Both the position numbers and the translations under genes were made by a program. From Paraburkholderia terricola (GTDB lineage: Bacteria; Pseudomonadota; Gammaproteobacteria; Burkholderiales; Burkholderiaceae): 64,000 nt of DNA. The stretch is from positions 1 to 64,000 of the forward strand of contig NZ_FRAB01000029.1 of assembly GCF_900142195.1 (NCBI RefSeq), in the 5' to 3' direction. How positions within the stretch are numbered: position 1 is the first letter of the stretch; each line of letters begins with the position of its first letter. A model generated the notes under the pieces. It saw only the letters and a list, made by a program, of their open reading frames with translations, searched no databases and was not told the origin of the DNA. Below are positions 53,506 to 61,596 of the stretch, piece after piece.

Positions 53506-54360
53506 TTACGGCCGATTCAGCCGCTTGGAGAGATCGGCGACCAGAATCGCCATGCGCGCGGGCTTTTCGTAGCACGCCACGTCGTAGTTGCGTATCACCT
53601 GGCTGATCTCCGATTCGCTGGCCTTGCCCGTCAGCAATTCGCCGGTCAGCACGAAAATCGGCGCGTCCGGATTCTCCGACGCGCGCACCGCCCGAATCGC
53701 CGCCGCCGAAGTCTGCGAGCCGAACAGCCAGTCGATCACCACGCCGTCGAACACCTGGCTTTGCAGTTGCTCGGCGAACGACGTCAGGCCGTAGATCGCC
53801 ACCGCCGTAAAGCCGCTGCGCTCCAGATAGTCGCGCAGGTTGTCGGCGCTGGCCTGATCGTCGTCGACTACCGCGATGGTCGGCTTGTCGGTCTCGGCGC
53901 GGCGCGGATAGATTTCGATCTTGTGGACTTCGTAGGCGCTCTGATAGAGCGCGCCGTCGTGACGCGCAACGCGCCATTGGCCGAGCTTGGAATAGGCGAC
54001 GAATTCCGGGCGGCTGCCGGGTTCGAGCGCGGCGCCGACCCAGGCGGTGCAGGCCAGTTCGGTCGCGCCGATGCTGAACACGGCTTCCTGCGCGATCGCG
54101 CCGACCATGCCCGGATCGAGCGATTGCGCGCCGAATAGCTGGGCGGCGGGTTCGCCGAACACCTCGGCGACCTTCTTGATCTGCGAGAGGGTCCACGGAC
54201 TGTTGCCGCGCAGCTTGCGGTGCCCCTGCGAAAAACTCAGATCGAGGATGCGGCAGAGTTCCGTGGTTTGCTGGCGTTTGCCGATTCCGTGCCGGCTCAT
54301 CAACTCGCGCACGCGTTCGGCGACTGCGATGGAGTCGGGTGAGTGTGTTTCGTTGGCCAT
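53506..54360 (-). CDS. BetR-type HTH protein with C-terminal receiver
   Basis: A 284-residue regulator with reversed domain order. Residues ~10-70 (RVRELMSRHGIGKRQQTTEL, CRILDLSFSQGHRKLRGNSP, WTLSQIKKVAEVFGEPAAQL) match BetR-domain HTH proteins. A middle linker domain follows. The C-terminal receiver (IAVVDDDQASADN, Asp210 in GVVIDWLFG, IFVLTGELL, YEKPARM) retains all phosphorylation residues. The start at 54360 is where conservation begins; longer starts are possible. It faces the hybrid kinase gene and is the probable partner. Confidence 0.85.
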   Translation of the reverse strand: MANETHSPDSIAVAERVRELMSRHGIGKRQQTTELCRILDLSFSQGHRKLRGNSPWTLSQIKKVAEVFGEPAAQLFGAQSLDPGMVGAIAQEAVFSIGATELACTAWVGAALEPGSRPEFVAYSKLGQWRVARHDGALYQSAYEVHKIEIYPRRAETDKPTIAVVDDDQASADNLRDYLERSGFTAVAIYGLTSFAEQLQSQVFDGVVIDWLFGSQTSAAAIRAVRASENPDAPIFVLTGELLTGKASESEISQVIRNYDVACYEKPARMAILVADLSKRLNRP

Positions 54361-54804
54361 ACTGCGTGAAAATCCGCCGTCGTAAAGGGCTGTGGGGAAT
54401 GCGATACGCCACTCGCTCATGCATTCAATGTGCATTGACACGGGCAACGCGAGGGACAGCAAATGTACCGTAAAGTATCGCGACCTGTGTTTTTGTAGGA
54501 CGGCCGCTGAACCGGTCCGCGCGCGGCGCGAACGGACAGATTCGGCGATCTGTTTATGCACTCGGCATTAACGGTATTTTACCGATGTGACGCGTCGTAT
54601 CTGTAGGGAAATACATGGAGCCGCTCGCAGCCCTTGCGGCGCGCACCGTCCGAGCGGTGCCCGGCAAACGAAAAAAGATGGCGGACTCGCCTTTTCATGA
54701 GCAGCCGGTAAGCGTATTGCACGCGAGCTTAAGGAAGGCTTAAGCAAGTGTCCTCGAACCGCATCGAGCCAGAAGCGCTCAAGCCGCCGCCTGCAATCCG
54801 AAGC
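54361..54804. other. Intergenic between hipA and BetR/receiver gene
   Basis: No gene is supported. Two related short motifs, ACCGTAAAGTATCGCG near 54468 and the palindrome CGGTATTTTACCG near 54571, lie upstream of the regulator and may be its operators. They are weak, and the function is unknown. Confidence 0.4.
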
Positions 54805-56145
54805 CTACGTTGCCGGCATTTTCTCCAGCCTGGCCGCCGAGGTTCTCAGTCCTTTGAAGATCCGCTCGGCCACCTTGGCGGGGAACCGCTCCGGCAATTC
54901 GGCCGAGACCTGTTCGATCACTTGCGGCGTCTGTTCGATCAGCCGCCGGATCAGCGGCTCGGCGTTGGCGCCGTGCGAGCACTTCAGCGCCATCGTGTTG
55001 AAGTGACGCCGCTGCACGTCGCGAAACGCATCGTGTTTGCTGCGCGACCACATCGCCATCGCGAGTCTCGCCTTGAACCACGACCACTGGTTCGGACCGT
55101 TGCCTTCCACCGGCCAGATCGACATTACGTCGTAGAGCGGCGTGAGCCGATACTGGCCGCCCGCCAGCAGGCGAATGCTGAAGTTCTTGGCGTGGCCGTC
55201 CGGCGCGGCCAGCATCCAGAACAGGATCTGGCTAGCCAGCAGCGTTTCGATGTCCTGCTGGGCCGTGACCGACTGCTGAAGAATTCGCGCGAGGTCGAGC
55301 AAGCCGGGGCCGCCTTCGTTTTCGTACTTGCGATGCGACGGCACGCCGTACACCTGGCAGAAGTCCTCCTGCGGCAACCGTAGCAGCCATTGCCCGCTCG
55401 AATGCAGTTGCCGGTCGAAGCGCTCGACGCTCAGCACGCGCTGCTTGCCGAAGGTCAGCATGTCGGTGTTCGCGACCGGCAAGCCATAGGCGCGCAGAAT
55501 GCGCAGGCATAGCCACTCGTTTTCAACCGACGTGCTGAGGTCGGCGAGCTTGTTGCCCACGAGGCCAAGCGGCAGCTTGAAAATGTGCGTGGTGGGCGTC
55601 GCGCCATGCGGGCGCTGCCACTTGCCGTCGTGCCGCAGCAGCGCGGTTTTTTCCTGCGCGCCGGCGAGCGAGATGCGGAAGTCGTCGGCCTGGTCGGGCG
55701 TGCCGAGCGCCGGGTTGCCGACCGTGCGCGCCAGCATGGCCTCGATCTCGCTGTCCGCGAGCGGCGTGCCCTCGATCTGTTCGACACCGGTTGGCGCGTC
55801 GTCCTCGGCGAGCAACTGGACGGCGCCCACGCAATCGCGGCCGATCGCTTGCAGCAGATCGAACGCATCCAGCGTCTCGGTCTGGTAGCGTTGGGCGATG
55901 CGTTTTCTGATTGCCTCGCTGTCGGGCAGCAGGTTGTCGAAATAGTTGAGCACGCGCGAGCCTTTCTGCGGCAGATTGCTCGGCGTGAACGGCAGCGACA
56001 GCGAAAGCGGCCGGCCCGCGGGCGAGGCGACCCACGCGGGATCGTAGGCGAACTCCATCGAACCGCGCGTGGGAAGGCGCCACACGCCGACGCGCTCGCC
56101 ATTGGCCCACACTGAAAGCGCCCGTGAATGCGTTTGCCGACCCAT
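54805..56145 (-). CDS. hipA: HipA-family serine/threonine kinase toxin
   Basis: A 446-residue HipA toxin, normal length. Domain marks: N-terminal HipA-N (ALSVWANGERVGVWRLP, LPFTPSNLPQKGSRVLNYFD, NLLPDSEAIRKRIA), IGRDCVGAVQLL, SLAGAQEKTALL, and catalytic APDGHAKNFSI (catalytic Asp) plus YDVMSIWP (metal Asp). HipA phosphorylates glutamyl-tRNA synthetase or a similar target. The ATG at 56145 has GGTGAGC before it. A GTG at 56154 overlapping the hipB stop is the alternative. Confidence 0.92.
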   Translation of the reverse strand: MGRQTHSRALSVWANGERVGVWRLPTRGSMEFAYDPAWVASPAGRPLSLSLPFTPSNLPQKGSRVLNYFDNLLPDSEAIRKRIAQRYQTETLDAFDLLQAIGRDCVGAVQLLAEDDAPTGVEQIEGTPLADSEIEAMLARTVGNPALGTPDQADDFRISLAGAQEKTALLRHDGKWQRPHGATPTTHIFKLPLGLVGNKLADLSTSVENEWLCLRILRAYGLPVANTDMLTFGKQRVLSVERFDRQLHSSGQWLLRLPQEDFCQVYGVPSHRKYENEGGPGLLDLARILQQSVTAQQDIETLLASQILFWMLAAPDGHAKNFSIRLLAGGQYRLTPLYDVMSIWPVEGNGPNQWSWFKARLAMAMWSRSKHDAFRDVQRRHFNTMALKCSHGANAEPLIRRLIEQTPQVIEQVSAELPERFPAKVAERIFKGLRTSAARLEKMPAT

Positions 56146-56147
56146 GC

Positions 56148-56402
56148 TCACCACTCGATCAACGGCGCCGGATCAGACACCGGCTGGTTCTTGTCGCGTA
56201 CCTGCAATTGCAGGCCGTAGGCGCCGCACAGCGCCAGCAATTGCGCGAGGGTAATGGCCGCTGCGTCGGTTTCGAGCGCCGAAATGCGGCTTTGGCTGAT
56301 GCCGACCCGCGCCGCGGCTTGCGCCTGCGTGAGGCCGGCCTGGCGCCGGCCGGCGGCGAGCAGCAGGGCCATTTGACCCGGCGTGGCGATGAGATGGAGC
56401 AT
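56148..56402 (-). CDS. hipB: HipB-family antitoxin
   Basis: An 84-residue XRE-type antitoxin: ALLLAAGRRQAGLTQAQAAA, then RVGISQSRISALETDAAAIT as helix-turn-helix, and a C-terminal strand LQLQVRDKNQPVSD that contributes to the HipB dimer sheet. It precedes hipA directly, the standard order. A large nested palindrome lies just upstream of its start, suggesting strong autorepression. Confidence 0.9.
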   Translation of the reverse strand: MLHLIATPGQMALLLAAGRRQAGLTQAQAAARVGISQSRISALETDAAAITLAQLLALCGAYGLQLQVRDKNQPVSDPAPLIEW

Positions 56403-56413
56403 GGCAAAATATC

Positions 56414-56500
56414 CGCGAGACGAATAAACGCACTTTATGCGTCACACGGATATTTGTCAAATATTCGTGTGACGCATATTCTGCAAATATCTGTCTCGCG
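56414..56500. promoter_or_regulatory. Nested palindromic operator of hipBA
   Basis: Inner arms TATGCGTCACACG (56436-56448) and CGTGTGACGCATA (56466-56478) are perfect complements, with an ATATTTG/AAATAT centre. Outer arms CGCGAGAC (56414-56421) and GTCTCGCG (56493-56500) are also perfect. GAATAAA repeats flank both. It lies 12-98 bp before hipB. HipB operators of other bacteria are smaller. Confidence 0.8.
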
Positions 56501-56565
56501 AATAAAAGGCGAATATGCGTGTAGCGAATAAACCGCGCGGGCGTGCTCCCGGCAGACGGCATACG

Positions 56566-56649
56566 GCAAACCGCAAACCGCAAACCGCAAACCGCAAACC
56601 GCAAACCGCAAACCGCAAACCGCAAACCGCAAACCGCAGACCGCAGACG
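56566..56649. repeat. Heptanucleotide repeat (GCAAACC)10 plus two degenerate units
   Basis: Ten perfect GCAAACC units (56566-56635), then GCAGACC and GCAGACG. It is about 110 bp before the FAD-oxidase start. Seven is not a multiple of three and the array is outside genes, so copy-number change would alter promoter spacing rather than a protein. Confidence 0.95.
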
Positions 56650-56757
56650 CAACGACGCCGCGAGCCCATGCGCCCCGAGCCTCGCGACCGCCGCGGCATT
56701 GCGGACAACGCTGCCGCCTGCGAAGATTATTCCCCCACTTAAAACCTTTCCTGCCCG

Positions 56758-58098
56758 ATGACCACGACCTATCCGCTGCATGCGAGCTTCACGCCCGCCG
56801 ATCAGGCGTTCCCGAAACGTGCCGATGTGGTGATCGCCGGCGCCGGCATCATGGGCTGTGCGGCCGCCTACTATCTGGCCCGCCGCGGCCTGTCGGCGGT
56901 GGTGCTCGACAAGTCGCGGATTGCGGGGCAGCAGTCGTCGCGGGCATGGGGTTTCGTGCGCCAGCAGGGCCGCGAGGCTGCTGAAGTGCCGCTGATGATG
57001 GCGGGCATCCCGCTGTGGAAAGGGCTCGAAAGCGAGCTGAACTTCGATCTCGAATGGCGTCAGGGCGGCTGCCTGTACGTGGCAACGAAGGAGAAGGACT
57101 GGAGTTCGTTCCAGCAATGGATGGACGTCGCGCGTCAGCATGGGCTCGACACCCGCATGCTCGACCGCAAGCAGATCGACACCATCGTGACCGGCATGCA
57201 AGGCCCGGCGCTCGGCGGCCTCTACACCCCCAGCGACGGCCAGGCGGAACCGCGCCGCGCCGCCGCGGCCTTTGCCGCGCGGGCGGCGCAGGCCGGCGCG
57301 CTGTTCTTCGAAGGCTGCGGCGTGACCGGCGTCGAGCGCGCGGCCGGCGCGATCGCCGGCGTGGTGACCGAGCGCGGCACGATTCGCACGTCGCGCTTCA
57401 TCTGCGCGGCCGGCGCGAGTAGCTGGCGTCTGCTCGACACGCTAGGGCTGGCGTTGCCGCAGCAAGCGGTGCGCGGCACCTGCATGCGCACCAATCCGCT
57501 GCCGCGCGTCACCGCATCCACTTTCTGGGGGCAGGGGCTCGGCATCCGGCAACGCGCGAACGGCGTGATCAATCTCGCCGACGACATGCAGGTCGACGTC
57601 GACATGACCCTCGGCCATTTCCGCGCGCTCAAATGGTTTCTGCCGGAACTGTGGAGCCAGCGCGAGAAGTTCAGCTTCCATCTGAACGGCGCATGCCTGC
57701 GCGATTTGCGTGACCGTCTGCCGGGCGCGGTGCCGCAAGGCGAACGCGTCCTGCATCCGCGCGACCCGCATCCGCAGCCGAACGCGAGCCACGCGCCGCG
57801 AGCGTTGAAGAAGCTGCGTGCGCTGTTTCCCGCGCTGAAGGAGGCACAGGTGGTCGAGGCATGGGCTGGCCTGATCGACGTGCTGCCCGACGGCCTACCG
57901 GTGATCGACGCGCCGCCGCAGGTCGGCGGCCTGACCATCGCCACCGGTTTTTGCGGCCACGGTTTCGCCATGGGTCCGATCGTCGGCAAGCTGCTCGCCG
58001 AGATGAACGACGGCGGAGAACCGTCGCTCGATCTGTCGGCTTTCCGTTTGCAGCGTTTCTTCGACGGCACGATGCAACGGCCTCGCAGCATGTTATGA
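56758..58098 (+). CDS. FAD-dependent amine/amino-acid oxidoreductase (DAO family)
   Basis: A 446-residue flavoprotein of the D-amino-acid oxidase/sarcosine-oxidase-like family. The FAD motif IAGAGIMGCAAAYYLARRG starts near residue 26. SSRAWGFVRQQGREAAEVPL and the C-terminal IATGFCGHGFAMGPIVGKLL are typical of FAD-dependent amine oxidases acting on N-substituted glycines or similar amines. The stop codon overlaps the next gene (ATGA). The 7-bp repeat upstream may modulate its promoter. Substrate unknown. Confidence 0.87.
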   Translation: MTTTYPLHASFTPADQAFPKRADVVIAGAGIMGCAAAYYLARRGLSAVVLDKSRIAGQQSSRAWGFVRQQGREAAEVPLMMAGIPLWKGLESELNFDLEWRQGGCLYVATKEKDWSSFQQWMDVARQHGLDTRMLDRKQIDTIVTGMQGPALGGLYTPSDGQAEPRRAAAAFAARAAQAGALFFEGCGVTGVERAAGAIAGVVTERGTIRTSRFICAAGASSWRLLDTLGLALPQQAVRGTCMRTNPLPRVTASTFWGQGLGIRQRANGVINLADDMQVDVDMTLGHFRALKWFLPELWSQREKFSFHLNGACLRDLRDRLPGAVPQGERVLHPRDPHPQPNASHAPRALKKLRALFPALKEAQVVEAWAGLIDVLPDGLPVIDAPPQVGGLTIATGFCGHGFAMGPIVGKLLAEMNDGGEPSLDLSAFRLQRFFDGTMQRPRSML

Positions 58099-58757
58099 CT
58101 TCGCTCCCGCTTACGACGATGAACGACCCGACACTGCGCCACGCCGGCGTGCCGTACTACTCGCAATGGGGCAGTCCCGAATGGGTTCGCCATATCGTCG
58201 AGCAGCGGGGCGACCCGTGCGACGATCCGGCCTGGCGGCGCAGCGGCTTCGACGATCCCGAGCGTTATCGCTTCTGGGCGAAGCGCCTGTGCGGTCTGAC
58301 GTGCCTCGAATCCGCGCTCGACTATTGGCGCATCGGCCACGCGCCGCGCGCCGCGCTGCTCGACGAAGCGTTGCGGCATGGCGTGTACCGGGTGCGCGCG
58401 GACGGCGGCGTGGACGGTCTGATCTACCGGCCGTTCGCCGACTGGGCAAGCGCCGCCTTCGGTCTTCACATCGAGGTGCTGCCACAAGCGCCGCTAGAGG
58501 AAATCGCCGCGCGCCTGAACGCCGACACGCTGGCGATCGTTTCCGTGAGCCCCGAGATTCGTTATCCCGCACGGCCGAATCAACGCCGGGGCGGCCATCT
58601 GATCCTGCTGCACGGGCGCGATCGCGAGGGCGTGTGGTTTCACAATCCGTCGGGCATCGCGCCGCATCAGGCGGATGCCTATCTGCCGTTCGCGACCATG
58701 ACGCGTTTCTACGCGGGGCGTGGCATGACGCTCACGCACGGGCGCGCGGCGCGCTAA
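58095..58757 (+). CDS. C39-like cysteine peptidase-family protein
   Basis: A 220-residue protein translationally coupled to the oxidase (4-nt ATGA overlap). Papain-like fold of the peptidase C39 type: Cys in AKRLCGLTCLESAL, His in GGHLILLHGRDREG, and HNPSGIAPHQ after it, arranged as the catalytic triad. No signal peptide or ATP-binding region is seen. In peptidase terms it could cleave or bind a small peptide. Coupling with an amine oxidase is unusual. Confidence 0.8.
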   Translation: MTSLPLTTMNDPTLRHAGVPYYSQWGSPEWVRHIVEQRGDPCDDPAWRRSGFDDPERYRFWAKRLCGLTCLESALDYWRIGHAPRAALLDEALRHGVYRVRADGGVDGLIYRPFADWASAAFGLHIEVLPQAPLEEIAARLNADTLAIVSVSPEIRYPARPNQRRGGHLILLHGRDREGVWFHNPSGIAPHQADAYLPFATMTRFYAGRGMTLTHGRAAR

Positions 58758-58864
58758 GCGGCTCCGGTTGCGCGATGATCGGGCCCGCTTTCTGCTGAAC
58801 CGCTTGCACGGAGCCTTGCGCACCTTTGCGCGCCTTTGCGATATGGGAGATACGGGAGCCCGAC

Positions 58865-59119
58865 ATGAATCGAACTTACGCGCTCTTTGCCGGCAGCCTT
58901 CTTGCGCTCAGTGCGGCCGCCGTCCCGGTCGACGCCGCCAGCCGCGACCAGCAAGCCAAGGCCTGTCGCGGCGACGCAATGCATTTCTGCGCAGCCCACA
59001 TTCCGAACAAGGAAAAGATCACGGCCTGCATGAAGCAGCACATCGACGAACTGAGCCCGGCATGCCGCGCCATGTTCAAGAACGGCAAGAAAGACGAGGA
59101 CAAAGCCGCGACGCAGTGA
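58865..59119 (+). CDS. Small secreted Cys-rich protein (GLG1-repeat-like)
   Basis: An 84-residue protein. Signal peptide to about residue 24 (YALFAGSLLALSAAAVPVDA), then a single Cys-rich repeat: ACRGDAMHFC, ITACMKQH, LSPACRAMF, four Cys in total, ending in a Lys/Asp-rich tail. The pattern resembles the Cys-rich repeats of the GLG1 family found in small periplasmic proteins of proteobacteria. GGGAG lies upstream. Function unknown. Confidence 0.82.
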   Translation: MNRTYALFAGSLLALSAAAVPVDAASRDQQAKACRGDAMHFCAAHIPNKEKITACMKQHIDELSPACRAMFKNGKKDEDKAATQ

Positions 59120-59227
59120 ACCGGCGGCGCGGCTTGCAACGCCGCGTCGGCGTGGAGCTTGCGATCGGGGCCAACGGCGCACCGGGCGTCGTAGAATCGC
59201 TTGTTTCCCGACTCCCGGAGCCGCCGC

Positions 59228-60343
59228 GTGCCCGACGTGCCACACCCGCAGCTCAAATCGAAACCGCGTGCGCCGCGCTTTCGTCTGCCGCGCCGCGCTC
59301 GCTCGGCCTGGCAGGCGCCGCGCGCCCGCATCTTGTTCACGCGGCCGGCGGCGTCGCCGCAACGTGTGCTGCTGCAACGCATCGGTCTGGTGGCGGCGCT
59401 CTGCGTGCTCGCTTTCGTCGTGCTCTATCTCGACCGCGACGGCCTGCGCGACGCCAATCGCAAGGTGCTCGGCATCGTCGATCTGATGTACTTCACGATG
59501 GTCACCGTCGCCACCGTCGGTTACGGCGACATCGTGCCGGTCACCGCCCGCGCGCGTCTCATCGACGCCTTTTTCATCGTGCCGATCCGCATCATCATCT
59601 GGTTCGTGTTTCTCGGCACCGCCTATCAGTTCGTCATTCAACGCGTCATCGAGGAATTCCGCATGAAACGCCTGCAAAAACAGCTGCGCGATCACGTCGT
59701 CATATGCGGCTATGGTTTGAGCGGCTCGGTCGCGGTGCGCGAGTTGCTCGAGAGCGGCTTCGCCGCGACGTCGATCGTCGTGATCGATCCGCAGCAGGCG
59801 GCGCTCGAAGCGGCCGCCTCGCTGGGCGTCGCCGGCCTGCTCGGCGATCCGTCGCGCGAGGACCTGTTGCAGCAGGCGCAAGTGCGCATCGCGAAAGCCG
59901 TGATCATCGCCGTGGCCGACGACGCCACCGCGATCCTGCTCACGCTGACCGTGCGCAGCGTCGCGCCGCAAACCAAGATCGTCGTGCGTATCCGCGAGCA
60001 GACCTACCAGCGCCAGTTGCGCCAGGCCGGCGCGAACGTGATCGTTTCGTCGACGCGGATCGGCGGGCTGCTGCTCGCCGACGCCGTGGACAGCGACTAC
60101 ATCGTGCCTTTCATCAACGACCTGTTGTCGGCGCGCGGCCGGGTGAACCTGATCGAGCGCGAGGCGTCGGCAGAGGAAGTGGGCCGCTGGAGCAACGCGC
60201 TGCCGGGCGCGGTGGTGGTCGGCCTCGTGCGCGCCGGGCGCATTCTGTCCTTTTACGATGACGAGCCGTGTCCGATCGAGACCGGCGATCTGCTGATGCT
60301 GATCCAGTCCGCGCGTCAGACGAGCGGGACGCCCGTTGCCTAG
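59228..60343 (+). CDS. Voltage-insensitive K+ channel with RCK/TrkA domain
   Basis: A 371-residue ion channel. A basic N-terminus leads to two membrane segments (RIGLVAALCVLAFVVLYLD and IRIIIWFVFLGTAYQFVI) flanking the pore loop with the selectivity filter TVATVGYGDIVP. A cytoplasmic Rossmann TrkA-N domain follows (VICGYGLSGSVAV, VVIDPQQ, GDPSREDLLQQA) and a TrkA-C region to the end. The GTG at 59228 has GGAG 7 nt before it; no ATG lies near. Gating by nucleotide or pH is typical for the family. Confidence 0.88.
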   Translation: MPDVPHPQLKSKPRAPRFRLPRRARSAWQAPRARILFTRPAASPQRVLLQRIGLVAALCVLAFVVLYLDRDGLRDANRKVLGIVDLMYFTMVTVATVGYGDIVPVTARARLIDAFFIVPIRIIIWFVFLGTAYQFVIQRVIEEFRMKRLQKQLRDHVVICGYGLSGSVAVRELLESGFAATSIVVIDPQQAALEAAASLGVAGLLGDPSREDLLQQAQVRIAKAVIIAVADDATAILLTLTVRSVAPQTKIVVRIREQTYQRQLRQAGANVIVSSTRIGGLLLADAVDSDYIVPFINDLLSARGRVNLIEREASAEEVGRWSNALPGAVVVGLVRAGRILSFYDDEPCPIETGDLLMLIQSARQTSGTPVA

Positions 60344-60433
60344 CGCCGTGCGCGAGGACGCATGAAGAACAATGCGTCGTCGTGCGCGTCGCAATCGAAC
60401 TCAACCTTCACAAGAATCGGAACCGCCCCGCTC

Positions 60434-61369
60434 ATGACCCGTTCGACCACGCAGATTTTCGACGCCGCCGCGACCGCCCGGCTGATTCCGTACGCGACGC
60501 TCGTCGATGCGTTGAAGCGCGCGAGCATCGACTATGCACGGCAGCGCATCGCGAGTCCCGAGCGGCTCGTCGTGCCGCTCAACGAAGGCGGCGTCATGCT
60601 GTCGATGCCGGCCACCGCGCCCGATCTCGCCATTCACAAGCTGGTCAACGTATGCGCGAGCAACGGGCCGCGCGGCTTGCCGACGATCCACGGCCAGGTG
60701 ATGGCGTTCGACGCCGATACCGGCGAGACGCTTTTCATCCTCGACGGTCCGACCGTGACCGGACGCCGGACCGCTGCGATGTCGATGCTCGGCGTCGAGA
60801 CTTTCGCCGCGGCCGCGCCGCGCGAGTTCCTGCTGATCGGCACCGGCACGCAGGCGCTCAACCATCTGGAAGCGATCGGTGAACTGTTTCCCGGCGCGCG
60901 CGTATGGGTGAAGGGCAGTGCGCCCGCGCGCGCCGAGGCGTTTTGCGCCGCGCATCGCGGCAAGGCGCACGAACTGCGGCCGCTCACCGAACCTGACGCG
61001 ACGATCCCCGCTTCGATCGACGTGCTGATCGCGCTCACCACCAGCAAGCAGGCCGTCTACGACGAAGCGGCGCGGGCCGGGCGGCTCGTGATCGGCGTCG
61101 GCGCATTCACGCCGGCCATGGCCGAGATCGGCGCGCGCACCATTGCCGGCAGCGCGCTTTTCGTCGACGACCTGGCAGGCGCGAGGCACGAAGCCGGCGA
61201 CTTGATTCAGGCCGGCGTCGACTGGGCGAAAGTCGGCGGGATTGCCGCCGTGGTGGAAAACCCGGCGTCGCTGCCAGGGGAGAAGCCGGTCGTGTTCAAA
61301 AGCGTCGGTTGCGCGGCGTGGGATCTGGCGGCCTGCCGCGTGGCGCGCGAGGCTTTGTCCGGCGCTTGA
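60434..61369 (+). CDS. Ornithine cyclodeaminase/mu-crystallin-family enzyme
   Basis: A 311-residue NAD(P)-dependent protein. Family blocks are QIFDAAATARLIPYATLVDA, MLSMPATAPDLAIHKLVNV, LPTIHGQVMAFDADTG, the Rossmann loop FLLIGTGTQALNHLEA and VVIDV-like segments. In Burkholderiales such enzymes include pyrroline/piperideine-2-carboxylate reductases in proline and lysine catabolism. The start at 60434 matches family N-termini. An ATG at 60362 with GAGGA upstream would add 24 unconserved residues and cannot be excluded. Confidence 0.85.
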   Translation: MTRSTTQIFDAAATARLIPYATLVDALKRASIDYARQRIASPERLVVPLNEGGVMLSMPATAPDLAIHKLVNVCASNGPRGLPTIHGQVMAFDADTGETLFILDGPTVTGRRTAAMSMLGVETFAAAAPREFLLIGTGTQALNHLEAIGELFPGARVWVKGSAPARAEAFCAAHRGKAHELRPLTEPDATIPASIDVLIALTTSKQAVYDEAARAGRLVIGVGAFTPAMAEIGARTIAGSALFVDDLAGARHEAGDLIQAGVDWAKVGGIAAVVENPASLPGEKPVVFKSVGCAAWDLAACRVAREALSGA

Positions 61370-61596
61370 CGCTCACGGCCGCGACGCCGCACATTTGAAA
61401 GCGCCTCAAAAACAGGGGTTTAACAGCGCCGGTTGGCATATTGCGCCAAGCTGCGGCAGATGTTGCCGTGCAAACAATCTCAAAACGTTGCACCATAGGC
61501 GTTTGCCAGAAAAAAGTGCCGGTCCCCGGCGCTCGTGCTTCGCTTTTTCTGCCCCTTGACCGACGCCTTCTCCATCACGACGCTGCGATTCGCGCT

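Larger units (their letters stand above)
56403..56757. other. Divergent region between hipB and FAD-oxidase gene
   Basis: These 355 bp contain the hipBA operator (56414-56500) and a heptanucleotide tandem repeat (56566-56649). Between the repeat and the oxidase start are about 110 bp that should hold the oxidase promoter. No gene is supported. Confidence 0.7.

Noticed and set aside
56566..56649. CRISPR-like array
   Set aside because: Unit is 7 bp with no spacers; it is a simple tandem repeat.
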